A DNA stretch of 64,000 nt. Origin: Aquitalea denitrificans (GTDB lineage Bacteria > Pseudomonadota > Gammaproteobacteria > Burkholderiales > Chromobacteriaceae). The notes below the pieces were generated by a model that saw only the letters and a program-made list of their open reading frames with translations, searched no databases and had not been told where the DNA came from. The DNA lies in the NCBI RefSeq assembly GCF_009856625.1, contig NZ_CP047241.1, positions 248,001 to 312,000 on the forward strand, given 5' to 3'. Each line of letters begins with the position of its first letter. Within the stretch, counting starts at the first letter, position 1. Below are positions 44,809 through 54,035 of the stretch, in pieces. The translations under genes were made by a program, and so were the position numbers.

Positions 44809-44959
44809 GGGCAAGGTTTTAAGGCGCCGCATGTTTGAGCCATTCGACGTTAGCGAATGGCGAGTTCGGCGGCGCCTTGCCCGGCGCGGATACGGCGGAA
44901 ATACGCGCAACCCGGGGTCGCCTAGGGGTGCAGGGGAGCTGGCGAGGCAGCTCCCCTGC
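44809..44959 (+). other. Strongly structured GC-rich intergenic element
   Basis: First structure: GGGCAAGG at 44809-44816 and CGCCGC at 44825-44830 together pair with GCGGCGCCTTGCCC at 44869-44882, leaving an 8-nt bulge. Inside, CCATTCG (44840-44846) pairs with CGAATGG (44854-44860). Second structure: GCAGGGGAGCTG at 44930-44941 pairs perfectly with CAGCTCCCCTGC at 44948-44959. No ORF in the interval has credible coding features. It may be a structured RNA, a transcription-stop region or a relic of a mobile element. Confidence 0.5.
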
Positions 44960-45124
44960 CTGCACGGCGGGCAGCCCCGCCATGAAAACGGTTCCGCGGA
45001 GCGGGCAGAGGAGGTGGGAAGAGGCAATCTTCATCCCGGCTGGTCTGCTGGCCGGCATGAGTGCATGCATGTTGCGCCGCAAAACAGTTGCCAGCCTTCC
45101 GCCCGGCATGGCATGGTTGAAACC

Positions 45125-46027
45125 ATGAATTCACCACGTTCTTCCAACACTGCCGCTTACTGTCTGCTTACCCTGGCCGCCCTGTTCTGGGCTGGTAACT
45201 TCGTATTGGGCCGTGCCGTACACGCCAGCATTCCACCGTTGACCCTGGCTTTTGGCCGCTGGCTGATTGCGCTGGCCGTGCTGTTGCCGGTGGGGCTCAA
45301 ACCCATGCTGGCGCAGCGTCAGCTGTGGCAGCCGCACTGGCGACGCATCATCCTGCTGGCCTTGCTGGGCATTGCCAGTTTCAATTCGCTGGTTTACCTA
45401 GGTTTGCAATCCACCAGCGCCACCAATGGCGTGCTGCTCAATTCCTTCATTCCCATCCTGATCGTGCTGCTGGGGGCGCTGTTTTTCCACCTGCCGCTTA
45501 ATCGTGGTCAGCTGGCTGCGGTGTTGCTGTCCTTTGCCGGGGTGTTGCTGCTGGTGGCGCATGGCGAACCGGCACGCTTGCTGACGCTGGATATCAACCA
45601 TGGCGATGCGCTGGTGTTCTGCGCCATGCTGGCCTGGGCTGTCTATACGCTGCTGCTGCGTGGCCTGCCCGCCGGGCTGGACCGTCTGGGCTTGCTGACT
45701 CTGCTGGTGGCCATCGGCCTGCTGGCCATCCTGCCGCTGTTTTTGCTGGAATATGCCCAGGGGCGGCAGGCGGTGCTGAATGTCACCACGCTGGCCAGTT
45801 TTGCCTATGTCGGCACGCTGCCCTCGGTGTTGGCTTATCATTTTTACAATCAGGGCGTGGCGCGGGTTGGTGCGGCGCGGGCCGGCAGTTTCATTCATCT
45901 GATGCCGGCGTTTGGTGCCGTGTTGTCCATGTTATTGCTGGGTGAGGCCATTCATGGTTATCACCTGCTGGGGATTGCTGCCATTCTGGGTGGCGTGTTG
46001 CTGTCGGCGCGCAGCGCAGGACGTTAA
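45125..46027 (+). CDS. EamA-family (DMT) transporter
   Basis: 300 aa with ten helices in two EamA repeats. Repeat 1 begins YCLLTLAALFWAGNFVLGRA. Repeat 2 begins GDALVFCAMLAWAVYTLLLRGL and ends with MPAFGAVLSMLLLGEAIHGYH. The family exports amino acids or other metabolites. The start is the ATG at 45125 (MNSPRSSNTAAYC) directly before the first helix; the upstream open frame is in the structured intergenic element. Ribosome site is weak. Confidence 0.85.
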   Translation: MNSPRSSNTAAYCLLTLAALFWAGNFVLGRAVHASIPPLTLAFGRWLIALAVLLPVGLKPMLAQRQLWQPHWRRIILLALLGIASFNSLVYLGLQSTSATNGVLLNSFIPILIVLLGALFFHLPLNRGQLAAVLLSFAGVLLLVAHGEPARLLTLDINHGDALVFCAMLAWAVYTLLLRGLPAGLDRLGLLTLLVAIGLLAILPLFLLEYAQGRQAVLNVTTLASFAYVGTLPSVLAYHFYNQGVARVGAARAGSFIHLMPAFGAVLSMLLLGEAIHGYHLLGIAAILGGVLLSARSAGR

Positions 46028-46069
46028 TGTATGCAGGCTGCGTTTGGCGTGGCCGGGAAAGGTTGAATC

Positions 46070-47128
46070 ATGAGTCGTTTCTGGAGTCCGGTGGTGCATC
46101 AGCTCACCCCTTATGTGCCGGGCGAGCAGCCCAAGCTGGATACGCTGATCAAGCTTAATACCAATGAAAACCCCTACGGGCCGTCGCCCAAGGTGCTGGC
46201 GGCCATCCGCGCCGCCACCGACGACAGCCTGCGCCTGTATCCGGACCCGAGCGGCGAAAAGCTGAAAGATGCCATTGCCGGCTACCACGGCGTCAGCCGC
46301 CCGCAGGTGTTTGTGGGCAACAGCTCGGACGAGGTGCTGGGCATTGTGTTCCAGGCGCTGCTCAAGCACGAACAGCCCTTGCTGATGCCGGACATCAGCT
46401 ATGGTTTTTACCCGGTGTATTGCGGCCTGTTCGGCATCGAAGCGCGTCAGGTGCCGCTGGATGACAGCCTGTCCATCCGGGTGGAGGACTACCGCCAGCC
46501 CTGCGGCGGGGTGATTCTGGCCAATCCGAATGCGCCCACCGGCCGCCTGCTGCCGTTGTCCGCCATCCGCCAGCTGCTGGATGACCATCCCGACCAGGTG
46601 GTGGTGATCGACGAAGCCTATGTCGATTTTGGTGGCGACAGCGCCATCGCACTGGTGAACGACTATCCCAACCTGCTGGTGGTGCACACCCTGTCCAAAT
46701 CGCGCTCGCTGGCCGGGCTGCGCGTGGGCTATGCGGTGGGTGATGCCACGTTGATTGAGGCGCTGGAGCGGGTGAAAAACAGTTTCAACGCCTACCCGCT
46801 GGACCGGCTGGCGCTGGCCGGGGCGGTGGCGTCATTCGAAGACGACGACTACTTCCGCCACACCTGCCAGGCGGTGATGCGCACGCGGGAACAACTGACA
46901 GCGCAATTGCAGGCACTGGGCTTTGAAGTATTGCCCTCGGCGGCCAATTTCGTGTTTGCCCGCCATCCGCAGCACGATGCGGCCATGCTGGCCACCGGCT
47001 TGCGTCAGCAGGCGGTGATCGTGCGCCATTTCACTGCGCCGCGTATCAACCAGTACCTGCGCATCAGCATCGGCACCGATGCCGAATGCGCACGGCTGGT
47101 GCAAGTGCTGGGCAGCCTGCTGTCCTGA
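46070..47128 (+). CDS. hisC: Histidinol-phosphate aminotransferase
   Basis: 352-aa PLP enzyme of histidine synthesis that turns imidazole acetol phosphate into histidinol phosphate. LNTNENPYGPSPKVL at the start, the substrate-contact NPNAPTGRLL, VIDEAYVDFGGD and the PLP-lysine loop HTLSKSRSLAGLRVGYA are intact. C-terminal RISIGTDAEC also fits. It is outside a his operon here, so it may be the second copy or also act on tyrosine/phenylalanine. Confidence 0.92.
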   Translation: MSRFWSPVVHQLTPYVPGEQPKLDTLIKLNTNENPYGPSPKVLAAIRAATDDSLRLYPDPSGEKLKDAIAGYHGVSRPQVFVGNSSDEVLGIVFQALLKHEQPLLMPDISYGFYPVYCGLFGIEARQVPLDDSLSIRVEDYRQPCGGVILANPNAPTGRLLPLSAIRQLLDDHPDQVVVIDEAYVDFGGDSAIALVNDYPNLLVVHTLSKSRSLAGLRVGYAVGDATLIEALERVKNSFNAYPLDRLALAGAVASFEDDDYFRHTCQAVMRTREQLTAQLQALGFEVLPSAANFVFARHPQHDAAMLATGLRQQAVIVRHFTAPRINQYLRISIGTDAECARLVQVLGSLLS

Positions 47129-47165
47129 GCATCCGACTTCATTACTAGCCACGAAAGGAGCAGAC

Positions 47166-47555
47166 ATGAGCGAGCAAGACCGCGCCGCCGGCAAGGCCCG
47201 TCGTACCCAGGTGATGGGCGAGGCTTTTGTGGAACGGGCGATGAGCAATCTGGATGGTTTTTCCGCCCCCTTGCAGGACTGGCTGAACGAGCATGCCTGG
47301 GGCAGCACCTGGCAGCGCGAGGGGCTGGACCTGAAAACCCGCAGCCTGATCACCTGCGCCATGCTGGCAGCGCTGGGCCGCAGCACCGAGCTGAAAGGCC
47401 ATGTGCGCGGCGCCATTAATAATGGTGCCAGCCTGGTGGAAATCCGCGAAGTGCTGCTGCATAGCGCGGTGTATGGCGGCGCACCGGCTGCCGTGGAAGC
47501 GTTTCGCAGTGCGCGCGAAGTGCTGAACGAGCTGGGACTCAAGCTGGAAGAATAG
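47166..47555 (+). CDS. Carboxymuconolactone decarboxylase / AhpD-like protein
   Basis: 129 aa from the ATG at 47166, with AAAGGAG at 47154-47160. The family core is LKTRSLITCAMLAALGRSTELKGHVRGAINNG followed by IREVLLHSAVYGGAPAAVEAF (shown in parts). The conserved E...H of the fold is present, but not the paired CxxC of AhpD peroxidases. So it is closer to the decarboxylase (PcaC) branch. It follows hisC by 37 bp and precedes tpx. Real substrate unknown. Confidence 0.82.
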   Translation: MSEQDRAAGKARRTQVMGEAFVERAMSNLDGFSAPLQDWLNEHAWGSTWQREGLDLKTRSLITCAMLAALGRSTELKGHVRGAINNGASLVEIREVLLHSAVYGGAPAAVEAFRSAREVLNELGLKLEE

Positions 47556-47664
47556 GCTGACTGGCGGCAGGGTTGATTTTCTGCCGCCAGGCCCCACACT
47601 GAGTGCATCTCCACCCCGGCGGCCGGTCGCAGCATTGGCCGCCTTTGCTTGAAGGAAGTGACAC

Positions 47665-48162
47665 ATGGCATCTGTAACCCTGCGCGGTAACCCGGTTGAA
47701 GTGGCAGGCACCCTGCCGGTCAAGGGCGACAAGGCTCCGGCCCTGACGCTGACCAATGGTGATCTGGCTGACGTGACTCTGGCCGACTTTGCCGGCAAGA
47801 AGAAAATCGTCAACATTTTCCCCAGCGTGGACACCCCGACTTGCGCCACTTCGGTACGCAAGTTCAACGAAAAAGCCGCAGGCAAGGCCGACACCGTGGT
47901 GCTGTGCGTTTCTGCCGACCTGCCGTTTGCGCAAAAGCGTTTCTGCGGCGCCGAAGGCATCGAGAACGTGGTGAACCTGTCCACCTTCCGCAATGCCGAC
48001 TTCCTGCAAGCCTGGGGCGTGAAGCTGGCTTCCGGCCCGCTGGCCGGCCTGACTGCCCGTGCCGTGGTGGTACTGGATGCCGACAACACCGTGCTGCACA
48101 GCGAGCTGGTAGCCGAAATCGGCAGCGAACCCAACTACGACGCCGCGCTGGCGGTGCTGTAA
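47665..48162 (+). CDS. tpx: Thiol peroxidase
   Basis: 165-aa periplasmic- or cytoplasmic-type peroxiredoxin that reduces hydrogen and alkyl peroxides with thioredoxin. The peroxidatic cysteine is in FPSVDTPTCATSVRKFNE and the resolving cysteine in FAQKRFCGAEGI. No signal peptide is seen. An AAGGAAG site lies before the ATG. It ends at a terminator. Confidence 0.94.
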   Translation: MASVTLRGNPVEVAGTLPVKGDKAPALTLTNGDLADVTLADFAGKKKIVNIFPSVDTPTCATSVRKFNEKAAGKADTVVLCVSADLPFAQKRFCGAEGIENVVNLSTFRNADFLQAWGVKLASGPLAGLTARAVVVLDADNTVLHSELVAEIGSEPNYDAALAVL

Positions 48163-48190
48163 GCAGCCTGTACAGGAGTAGTAAATGATA

Positions 48191-48217
48191 ACGGCAGCCC
48201 ACGGGCTGCCGTTTTTG
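48191..48217 (+). terminator. Intrinsic terminator after tpx
   Basis: ACGGCAGCC / GGCTGCCGT stem with a 4-nt loop and five T. It separates tpx from the convergent chemoreceptor gene. Confidence 0.85.
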
Positions 48218-48228
48218 CATCGGGTGTT

Positions 48229-49818
48229 TTATTGTTGTGGCTGCAGCCGGAACCAACTGAGTGCCTGAGTCAGCACGCCGGCTGACTCGGCCATCTGGCG
48301 CATTACCGGATTGGCATCACGCATCTGCTCGTCGATGCTGCTGGCCAGGTGAGCCAGTTCAAAACCATGCTGGCGGATACTATTGCCGGCTTCGCTCTGC
48401 TGCTGGCGTACATGGCTGATCTGCCCCATCAACTGGTCCAGTTCGGCCAGCGCCTGATCCACGCCGGACAGTGCCGCGTCCAGTGCCTGCTGGGCATGCT
48501 GGTTGTCATGACTGGCCTTGCCGGCGGTATCGATGGCATCGCCCAGCGACTGTTTTACGGTTTCTACCTTGGCCAGGCTGTCGAAAATGCGCGAAGTGGC
48601 ACTGGCCGTGCGCTCGGACAGCTTGCGCACCTCATCGGCCACCACGGCAAAACCACGGCCCTGTTCGCCCGCCCGCGCTGCCTCGATGGCGGCGTTGAGC
48701 GCCAGCAGATTAGTCTGGTCGGCCACATCGCGAATCAGGGTGCTGATCTGGGCAATGTCGCCAATCGACTGGTTCAGCTGCTGCATCTCCTGCATGGCCG
48801 AATCAATGCGCCCGGCCAGATCCTGCATGGCGGTGGCATTGGCACTGCCCAGCTGGCGAGCCTGCTCGGTACGTTGCAGCGCCTGTTGCGAACCGGCTTC
48901 GGCCTGGGCGATGAACTGCGCCACGCTGTCTGCCTGGCTGGCAATCTGTGCCGCTGCTTCGTTGCTCAGATTGGCCTTGCCGCTTTGCAGGCGGCTGGCG
49001 TCAGCGGCCTGGCTGGTGATCAATTGTAGTTGCTGGCTGTCACGCTGGTTGCGGCTGGCATGCTGATGCACATTGGCCAGCAGCTCGCTCAGCCGCTCCA
49101 GAAAACGGTTGATGCGGGCCGCCATTTGCGCCAGCTCGTCTTTCCCCTGTTCTGGCAGGCGTGCTGCCAGATTGCCTTCACTCAGCGCATCCACCGCACG
49201 GCCCATGGCTTCCATCTGCAGCTTGAGGCGGCGTGCCAGCGCCAGTTGGATCAGCACTACCGCCACGCTGGCCAGCAACAGCGGCCCCAGAATGTAAAAG
49301 GCCAGTTGCTGCAGCATGGCATGCATGGCTGATTCTTCGGCTGCCTGACTGCGGCTGGCATGGGCCAGCTGCTTGTCCAACAGTGTCACCAGCGGCACCA
49401 GGCTTTGCTGATAGGCCTGCTCGGGAATGGACAAGGCGTCCTGCGGTGCGCTTTCGGCAATCGTCAGTGCGCTTTCCAGATTGCGGGTGTATTGCTGCCA
49501 CAGCTGATTGCTTTGTTCCTGGAATGGCTTGGCTTCGGCCTCTGGCAGGGCGCTGGCAATCTGGCCACTCAGTTGTTGCACTTGCTGTTTGACCTGTTGC
49601 AAGTGCTTGGCGGTGTCCGGCTGCAGCGGATCGGCACGGGACAGGCTGAGCACACTGGCCTTGAACTGGTACAGATTGGCTGACAGTTGCTGATGCTGGC
49701 TGTAGTCGTCCACATGCCGGGTAAGGGAGAACAATTGCTGGCTGGTTACGGCCAGTACGATCAGCAGGCTGGCTACGGTAAACAGGACGGTCAGCCATAA
49801 ACGCTTGATAAGAGACAT
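48229..49818 (-). CDS. Methyl-accepting chemotaxis protein
   Basis: 529-aa transmembrane chemoreceptor. TM1 covers about residues 7-27. A helical periplasmic sensing region of about 140 residues follows, then TM2 near 168-192, a HAMP region, and the cytoplasmic methyl-accepting bundle. The CheA/CheW-binding tip is intact: VADQTNLLALNAAIEAARA, GEQGRGFAVVADEVRKLSER. The sensing domain is of four-helix-bundle type; the ligand is unknown. Single gene, convergent with tpx. Confidence 0.93.
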   Translation of the reverse strand: MSLIKRLWLTVLFTVASLLIVLAVTSQQLFSLTRHVDDYSQHQQLSANLYQFKASVLSLSRADPLQPDTAKHLQQVKQQVQQLSGQIASALPEAEAKPFQEQSNQLWQQYTRNLESALTIAESAPQDALSIPEQAYQQSLVPLVTLLDKQLAHASRSQAAEESAMHAMLQQLAFYILGPLLLASVAVVLIQLALARRLKLQMEAMGRAVDALSEGNLAARLPEQGKDELAQMAARINRFLERLSELLANVHQHASRNQRDSQQLQLITSQAADASRLQSGKANLSNEAAAQIASQADSVAQFIAQAEAGSQQALQRTEQARQLGSANATAMQDLAGRIDSAMQEMQQLNQSIGDIAQISTLIRDVADQTNLLALNAAIEAARAGEQGRGFAVVADEVRKLSERTASATSRIFDSLAKVETVKQSLGDAIDTAGKASHDNQHAQQALDAALSGVDQALAELDQLMGQISHVRQQQSEAGNSIRQHGFELAHLASSIDEQMRDANPVMRQMAESAGVLTQALSWFRLQPQQ

Positions 49819-50080
49819 GAATGCGGCTTCTGCACGATGATGCTGCGCAGTGTAGACCCCGCGAATGACAGTTCCATGACATGACTTAATGCCAAATGCT
49901 TAGAGTTGCCTGTGAAGTCACTGCATCATTTACAAGCGGATCTTGGTAATCCGGGCTGGGTACAAGCAATGCGGCATCGGTCGCCGTCATGCGCAAGAGA
50001 CTGGCATCAGGAATACGGCGAGGCCGCAAGCCAGCCAGCGTGGGGATGCCGTGCCGCATTGCTCTGGCCGGTTAACGGAA

Positions 50081-53000
50081 TCAGCGCGTGGCGCTCATGT
50101 TCTCTCTGGTGGCCGTGGGCGGCCCGGGCAAGGCAAATACCCGTGACGGCAGCTTGAATTGCAACAGCTTGAGCAAGGCCAGTGGTCCCTCGCTGGCGCT
50201 TGTGCGCAGGATATAGCGCGCGGTCAAACCATCAGGCAGGGCAAAGTCCAGTTGAAAGCGGGCTTTGTCCAGTTGCACCACCCTGGCTTTTTCCAGCAAG
50301 CGGATGAAGGCCCAGCGGCCGCTGAATTCCAGGGTTTGTTGCGTCCCGGTGCTGAGCGACTGCCACTGCAAGCGGGTGCCGGTATTCTGGCCTGTCGCCG
50401 GCCAATGCATGGCTAGCCACGTTTCACGCTGGTTGAAGTATTTTAATTCCTGGCCGTCAATGAAGAGTGTTGTTTCGATCAGCCCGGGCATGGCAACAGG
50501 GCGCAGGTCAAACTGGTAACTGGCATCACCTTCGGCATACAGCAAGCTGGACAGATGACTCAGCATATTCACGGCATTGAGGAAATTGGCATCGAAGGGT
50601 GCCGCATTCACCAGAGTAGGGCTGGGAAGCCACTGATCGCCTTCTTGCACCAGCGCACCGGCGAGTGTGTTGCCCAGGAAGCGGGCAATCGCCCCTTGTT
50701 CCGGTGCCAGAAAGCCGGTGAGGACCGGGATGGAGGCTTCGTTGTCCGTGGCATTGAAGGGGAAGCGCCCGGCAACTTTACTGCCCCACGGCAAGAAGAC
50801 GCTGCGCTGCCACAAATCATTGATGTCAAAGGCCGCAGGCAACATCACCACCTGATTTGCGCTATCCAGTGGGCTGACAAACAACTGTTGTGCAAAGCCC
50901 GCCCATTCCGCCCCCATGCTTGCCGCCAGCATGGCAGCGTAGTTCTGGCCATGGGCCAGCGCATTCTGTTCGCCTTTGAACAGCGCCTGTGCCAACTGCC
51001 GCGACGCGGCATCAGGATTGGGCGAGGAGGCCAGCTGCTGCAGTTTCAGCCGCACCGAGGTGACGGATTCCAGATAGCGCGCCAGGCTGAGCGTGTTGTT
51101 GCCCTTGCCATCATCCGGGGCCGTCAACTGTAACAAGGGGCCAAAGGCACTTGCTAGCGGATCACTGCGTGCAGGATCTTGCGTGGCTGCCTTGTCGGTG
51201 GATTTGCCCACCAGCGCGCGGGTTTTGTCGAGCAAGTCACGCGCCAGGGATTTTTCGGTGGCACCGGCCTGCCCCTGATACTGAATCATATGCATCAAGG
51301 CCAGCAGGGGTGAGCGTTGTGGATCGGCGTAAGTGCTCAATTGCGCCACGGCGCTGGGCAAGGAATTGGCAGATTGCCAGCGCAGCCCGTTCAGCCAGGC
51401 TTGCCAGGCGGCGGCGTAGTCGGTGAAATAGCGTTGCCGCAGCCGGGTTTTAAGCAGGCTGCCTTCGCTGCGTGCGGCTTCTGCCCCCATCACCCATAGC
51501 GCCTCGCCGCCTTGTTTTGGATCGGCAGCATCAATCGCTGCATTCACATAGCCTTCCCATGCTTCGCGGGTGTAAGCCCCAGAGATGGTGCCGGGCAGCA
51601 GAAACAGGCCACGGCTGTCTACACCAGGTAACAGGCTGCTGGCGGTGCGGGCCGGATATTTCTCGCCAGCCTGCTGCAGGATGGACTGGTAAATCGTCTC
51701 GTCGCCATGCTCCACCCCATTGAGGCCAAGCAGTGTCTGGCGCGCACCTGCTACGACTGTTGGCAAGGCCGCCAACTTCCATTCCGGGTGTGCTGCCAGA
51801 TGCTGCGCATAAAACTGCAGGATTTGCGCATGCGCCTGATCGTTGAATCCACTACGTTGGCGTAGTTGATCCGACAGGAATGCCGCTTGCGTGCGGGACG
51901 GCGTATCCAGCATCAAATAAGCTTTCAGGCTGTCAAACCCCACCTTGCTGGCCAGCGAAATCGCCTCGCCACCGCCCGACAGGGGCAGCTTGTTCAGCTC
52001 AAGCAAAATGCGCTGGATATCCTGTTGCGCAGGCGCAATCACCCACTGCCGGGCCGTTTTGCCATAAGTTGCAAACAGCGGCGCTTGCACCCTGTCATTC
52101 AGGTTCAAACCAAAGCGTGATAGCAGGGGAATACCGGCGTTGGCTTGCTGTGACAGCTGCTGCAATAACTGTTGGCTGCTCAACAAGGCTGGCAAGGCCT
52201 GCCTGATGGTGCGGGCGGCATTCAATTGTGCGATACGGGCCTGGGCATCCACCGCCAGCGCGTGATTGCGCACGGCAGATACCCCCACGCCCACGGCCAG
52301 CAGCAGGGAAAGCGCCAATACCAGCCAGCCGATGTGGTCGGTCAGCGCAAGTCGATGCCTGCGCGGTGCGGACTGCACACAATCCTCCACCACATGGCCT
52401 GCAATATGCGATAAGTCCGGACCGGCAATCCACGCCAGGCGAATGATGTGCTGCCCGTCTGGCAGGTGGCGGCTGATCTGCGCCAGGGATTCGGCCAGAT
52501 TATCAATCACGCCGGGCTGCTCCAGCGCAGCGGAAAAAGCCAGCGTGGCAGAGCCCTTATGCGCCAGCAAGGCTGCCTGGCCGTCTATGGCGCTCTGCCA
52601 AACCAGCTTGTGCAAGTCGGCCCGCGTCTGTGCTGCATTGCCGGGTTGGGTCAGCAGGCAGGAAATGCCTTGCTCTGGCACCGTCCAGCCGGTAAGGGCA
52701 AGGCAGACCGGCAGCCGCCAGTGACAGCGTGCATTCAAATCCAGTAGCTGCTGCAGTTGCACACTCCCGGTGTTGGGCAATGCGTCCCCCACCAGGGTGA
52801 CGGCATCCAGCGGCACACGCCAACGGCCACGCAAACGGGCGAGGAGCTTTGCTGGCTGCTCCGGGGTGACGCGCAGCAGCAAGGCATCCGGGCTATCCAG
52901 CCAGAGCGGTGCCGGGGCCTGGTCGACATCCGCCAGGCTGGACACCGCCTTCTCCGGCAATAGCGTTGCCACCCATGGCTTGATGCTGCGCCATTTGCCC

Positions 53001-53329
53001 GGGTACTGATGGCGCATGTATTGCAGGACGGAATCCAGGCCGTCCGACCTGTCATCCATAGCGGTGTTGGCACGGTGAAAGCGAGGAGCCGACAACGCAG
53101 CAGGTCCCCGGATCAGCAGCAGTAACCAGACAAATACCGCCAGGGTTGGCAGTAACACAGCCCAGAAGAAAAGACTGGTTTGCAACAAGAAGCCATCCGT
53201 CGGCCCCTGAGACAGCGTTTTGCCATACAACCAGACCAGCAACAGCGCCAGTGCTCCAATTGCAAACAGGATGAGGGGTATCCAGTAAACGCGGCGCGGG
53301 GTAGGGGAAGAGCTTGGCAGGCTGGTCAT
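50081..53329 (-). CDS. TssM/ImcF-related T6SS protein without a P-loop
   Basis: 1082 aa. Membrane helices lie at about residues 13-36, 48-73 and 332-354, the TssM layout. The ImcF-related region includes GTISGAYTREAWEGYVN followed by ALWVMGAEAA. The C-terminus (ARFQLDFALPDGLTARYILR) fits the TssM beta domain. The cytoplasmic stretch between helix 2 and 3 shows no Walker motif. No tssB, tssC or clpV is nearby, so this appears to be an extra copy linked to the vgrG island. It could serve a specialised membrane complex or cargo handling. The function is inferred. Confidence 0.75.
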   Translation of the reverse strand: MTSLPSSSPTPRRVYWIPLILFAIGALALLLVWLYGKTLSQGPTDGFLLQTSLFFWAVLLPTLAVFVWLLLLIRGPAALSAPRFHRANTAMDDRSDGLDSVLQYMRHQYPGKWRSIKPWVATLLPEKAVSSLADVDQAPAPLWLDSPDALLLRVTPEQPAKLLARLRGRWRVPLDAVTLVGDALPNTGSVQLQQLLDLNARCHWRLPVCLALTGWTVPEQGISCLLTQPGNAAQTRADLHKLVWQSAIDGQAALLAHKGSATLAFSAALEQPGVIDNLAESLAQISRHLPDGQHIIRLAWIAGPDLSHIAGHVVEDCVQSAPRRHRLALTDHIGWLVLALSLLLAVGVGVSAVRNHALAVDAQARIAQLNAARTIRQALPALLSSQQLLQQLSQQANAGIPLLSRFGLNLNDRVQAPLFATYGKTARQWVIAPAQQDIQRILLELNKLPLSGGGEAISLASKVGFDSLKAYLMLDTPSRTQAAFLSDQLRQRSGFNDQAHAQILQFYAQHLAAHPEWKLAALPTVVAGARQTLLGLNGVEHGDETIYQSILQQAGEKYPARTASSLLPGVDSRGLFLLPGTISGAYTREAWEGYVNAAIDAADPKQGGEALWVMGAEAARSEGSLLKTRLRQRYFTDYAAAWQAWLNGLRWQSANSLPSAVAQLSTYADPQRSPLLALMHMIQYQGQAGATEKSLARDLLDKTRALVGKSTDKAATQDPARSDPLASAFGPLLQLTAPDDGKGNNTLSLARYLESVTSVRLKLQQLASSPNPDAASRQLAQALFKGEQNALAHGQNYAAMLAASMGAEWAGFAQQLFVSPLDSANQVVMLPAAFDINDLWQRSVFLPWGSKVAGRFPFNATDNEASIPVLTGFLAPEQGAIARFLGNTLAGALVQEGDQWLPSPTLVNAAPFDANFLNAVNMLSHLSSLLYAEGDASYQFDLRPVAMPGLIETTLFIDGQELKYFNQRETWLAMHWPATGQNTGTRLQWQSLSTGTQQTLEFSGRWAFIRLLEKARVVQLDKARFQLDFALPDGLTARYILRTSASEGPLALLKLLQFKLPSRVFALPGPPTATRENMSATR

Positions 53330-53488
53330 GGCGATGGCTTCTCACGTTTGGCAATGCAATTCAAAGGACATTCACGCTTACACACGGTCAGCGCTGGCGG
53401 AGTTATTGCAAATCAAAATGTGGTTTGAGTGACGACTGGCCGGCCTATGCGCCCTGCCTTTGTCGTTATTGGTGGAAAACGCTGGGCG

Positions 53489-53974
53489 TTATTTGCTTTC
53501 ATCACCATCCAGTAAATCTGATTTGGACCAATTGCACAGACTGGCAGGTGGGCTAGCCTTGGCCGCGCCTGAATCAGGGAAGAAAAAATACTCTTTTTTT
53601 GTTTTTTTGGAAAAGTAACGCAGAACTGTTATGCCATCTTGATATAGATAAAAGGAGTAGTAGCCAGTATTTTTCTTGTTAATCATTTCACGGTATAAGT
53701 TCTCATAATCTTTGGTTGCTCCGGAAAACGCAATATTATAATTAGATGAATACTTCAATGGAATTGAAGCGCCATTATTGTATTTTACATAACCATTTCT
53801 GAGTGGGCCTTGCGGCAGGGTCAGGCTGATAAAAATAGGCTTTTTATCTCCCATGGCAGAAAAGCAGTAGGTGTTGGTTTCATTAATTCTGTTTTCGGAT
53901 GTGGCCGGGAGCGCGGATGCATGCGCCGTGATGACAATAAGGGCGCTAATTAGGCCAGTGAGTTTTATTAGCAT
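53489..53974 (-). CDS. Small secreted protein, immunity paralogue 3
   Basis: 161 aa from the ATG at 53974 (AAGGA upstream). Signal peptide MLIKLTGLISALIVITAHASA. Most divergent of three tandem paralogues; shared marks are INKKNTGYYSFYLYQDG, YFSKKTKKEYFFFPDSG and the end CNWSKSDLLDGD. Low GC for this genome. It lies downstream of a peptidoglycan-hydrolase effector, and a periplasmic location is where its antidote would be needed. Immunity function is inferred. Confidence 0.72.
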   Translation of the reverse strand: MLIKLTGLISALIVITAHASALPATSENRINETNTYCFSAMGDKKPIFISLTLPQGPLRNGYVKYNNGASIPLKYSSNYNIAFSGATKDYENLYREMINKKNTGYYSFYLYQDGITVLRYFSKKTKKEYFFFPDSGAAKASPPASLCNWSKSDLLDGDESK

Positions 53975-54035
53975 GACAGTCCTTGATAAATAAATTGAAC
54001 AAATCAAAACCAATACTTCATACCTATGTGCTTGA

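Noticed and set aside
44509..44838. 109-codon ORF in the gene-poor interval
   Set aside because: Cysteine/arginine-rich, no homology signal, and it runs into the folded GC-rich element.
44783..45124. N-terminal extension of the EamA transporter frame
   Set aside because: The added residues are translated from the hairpin region and precede the normal first helix, so they are not part of the protein.
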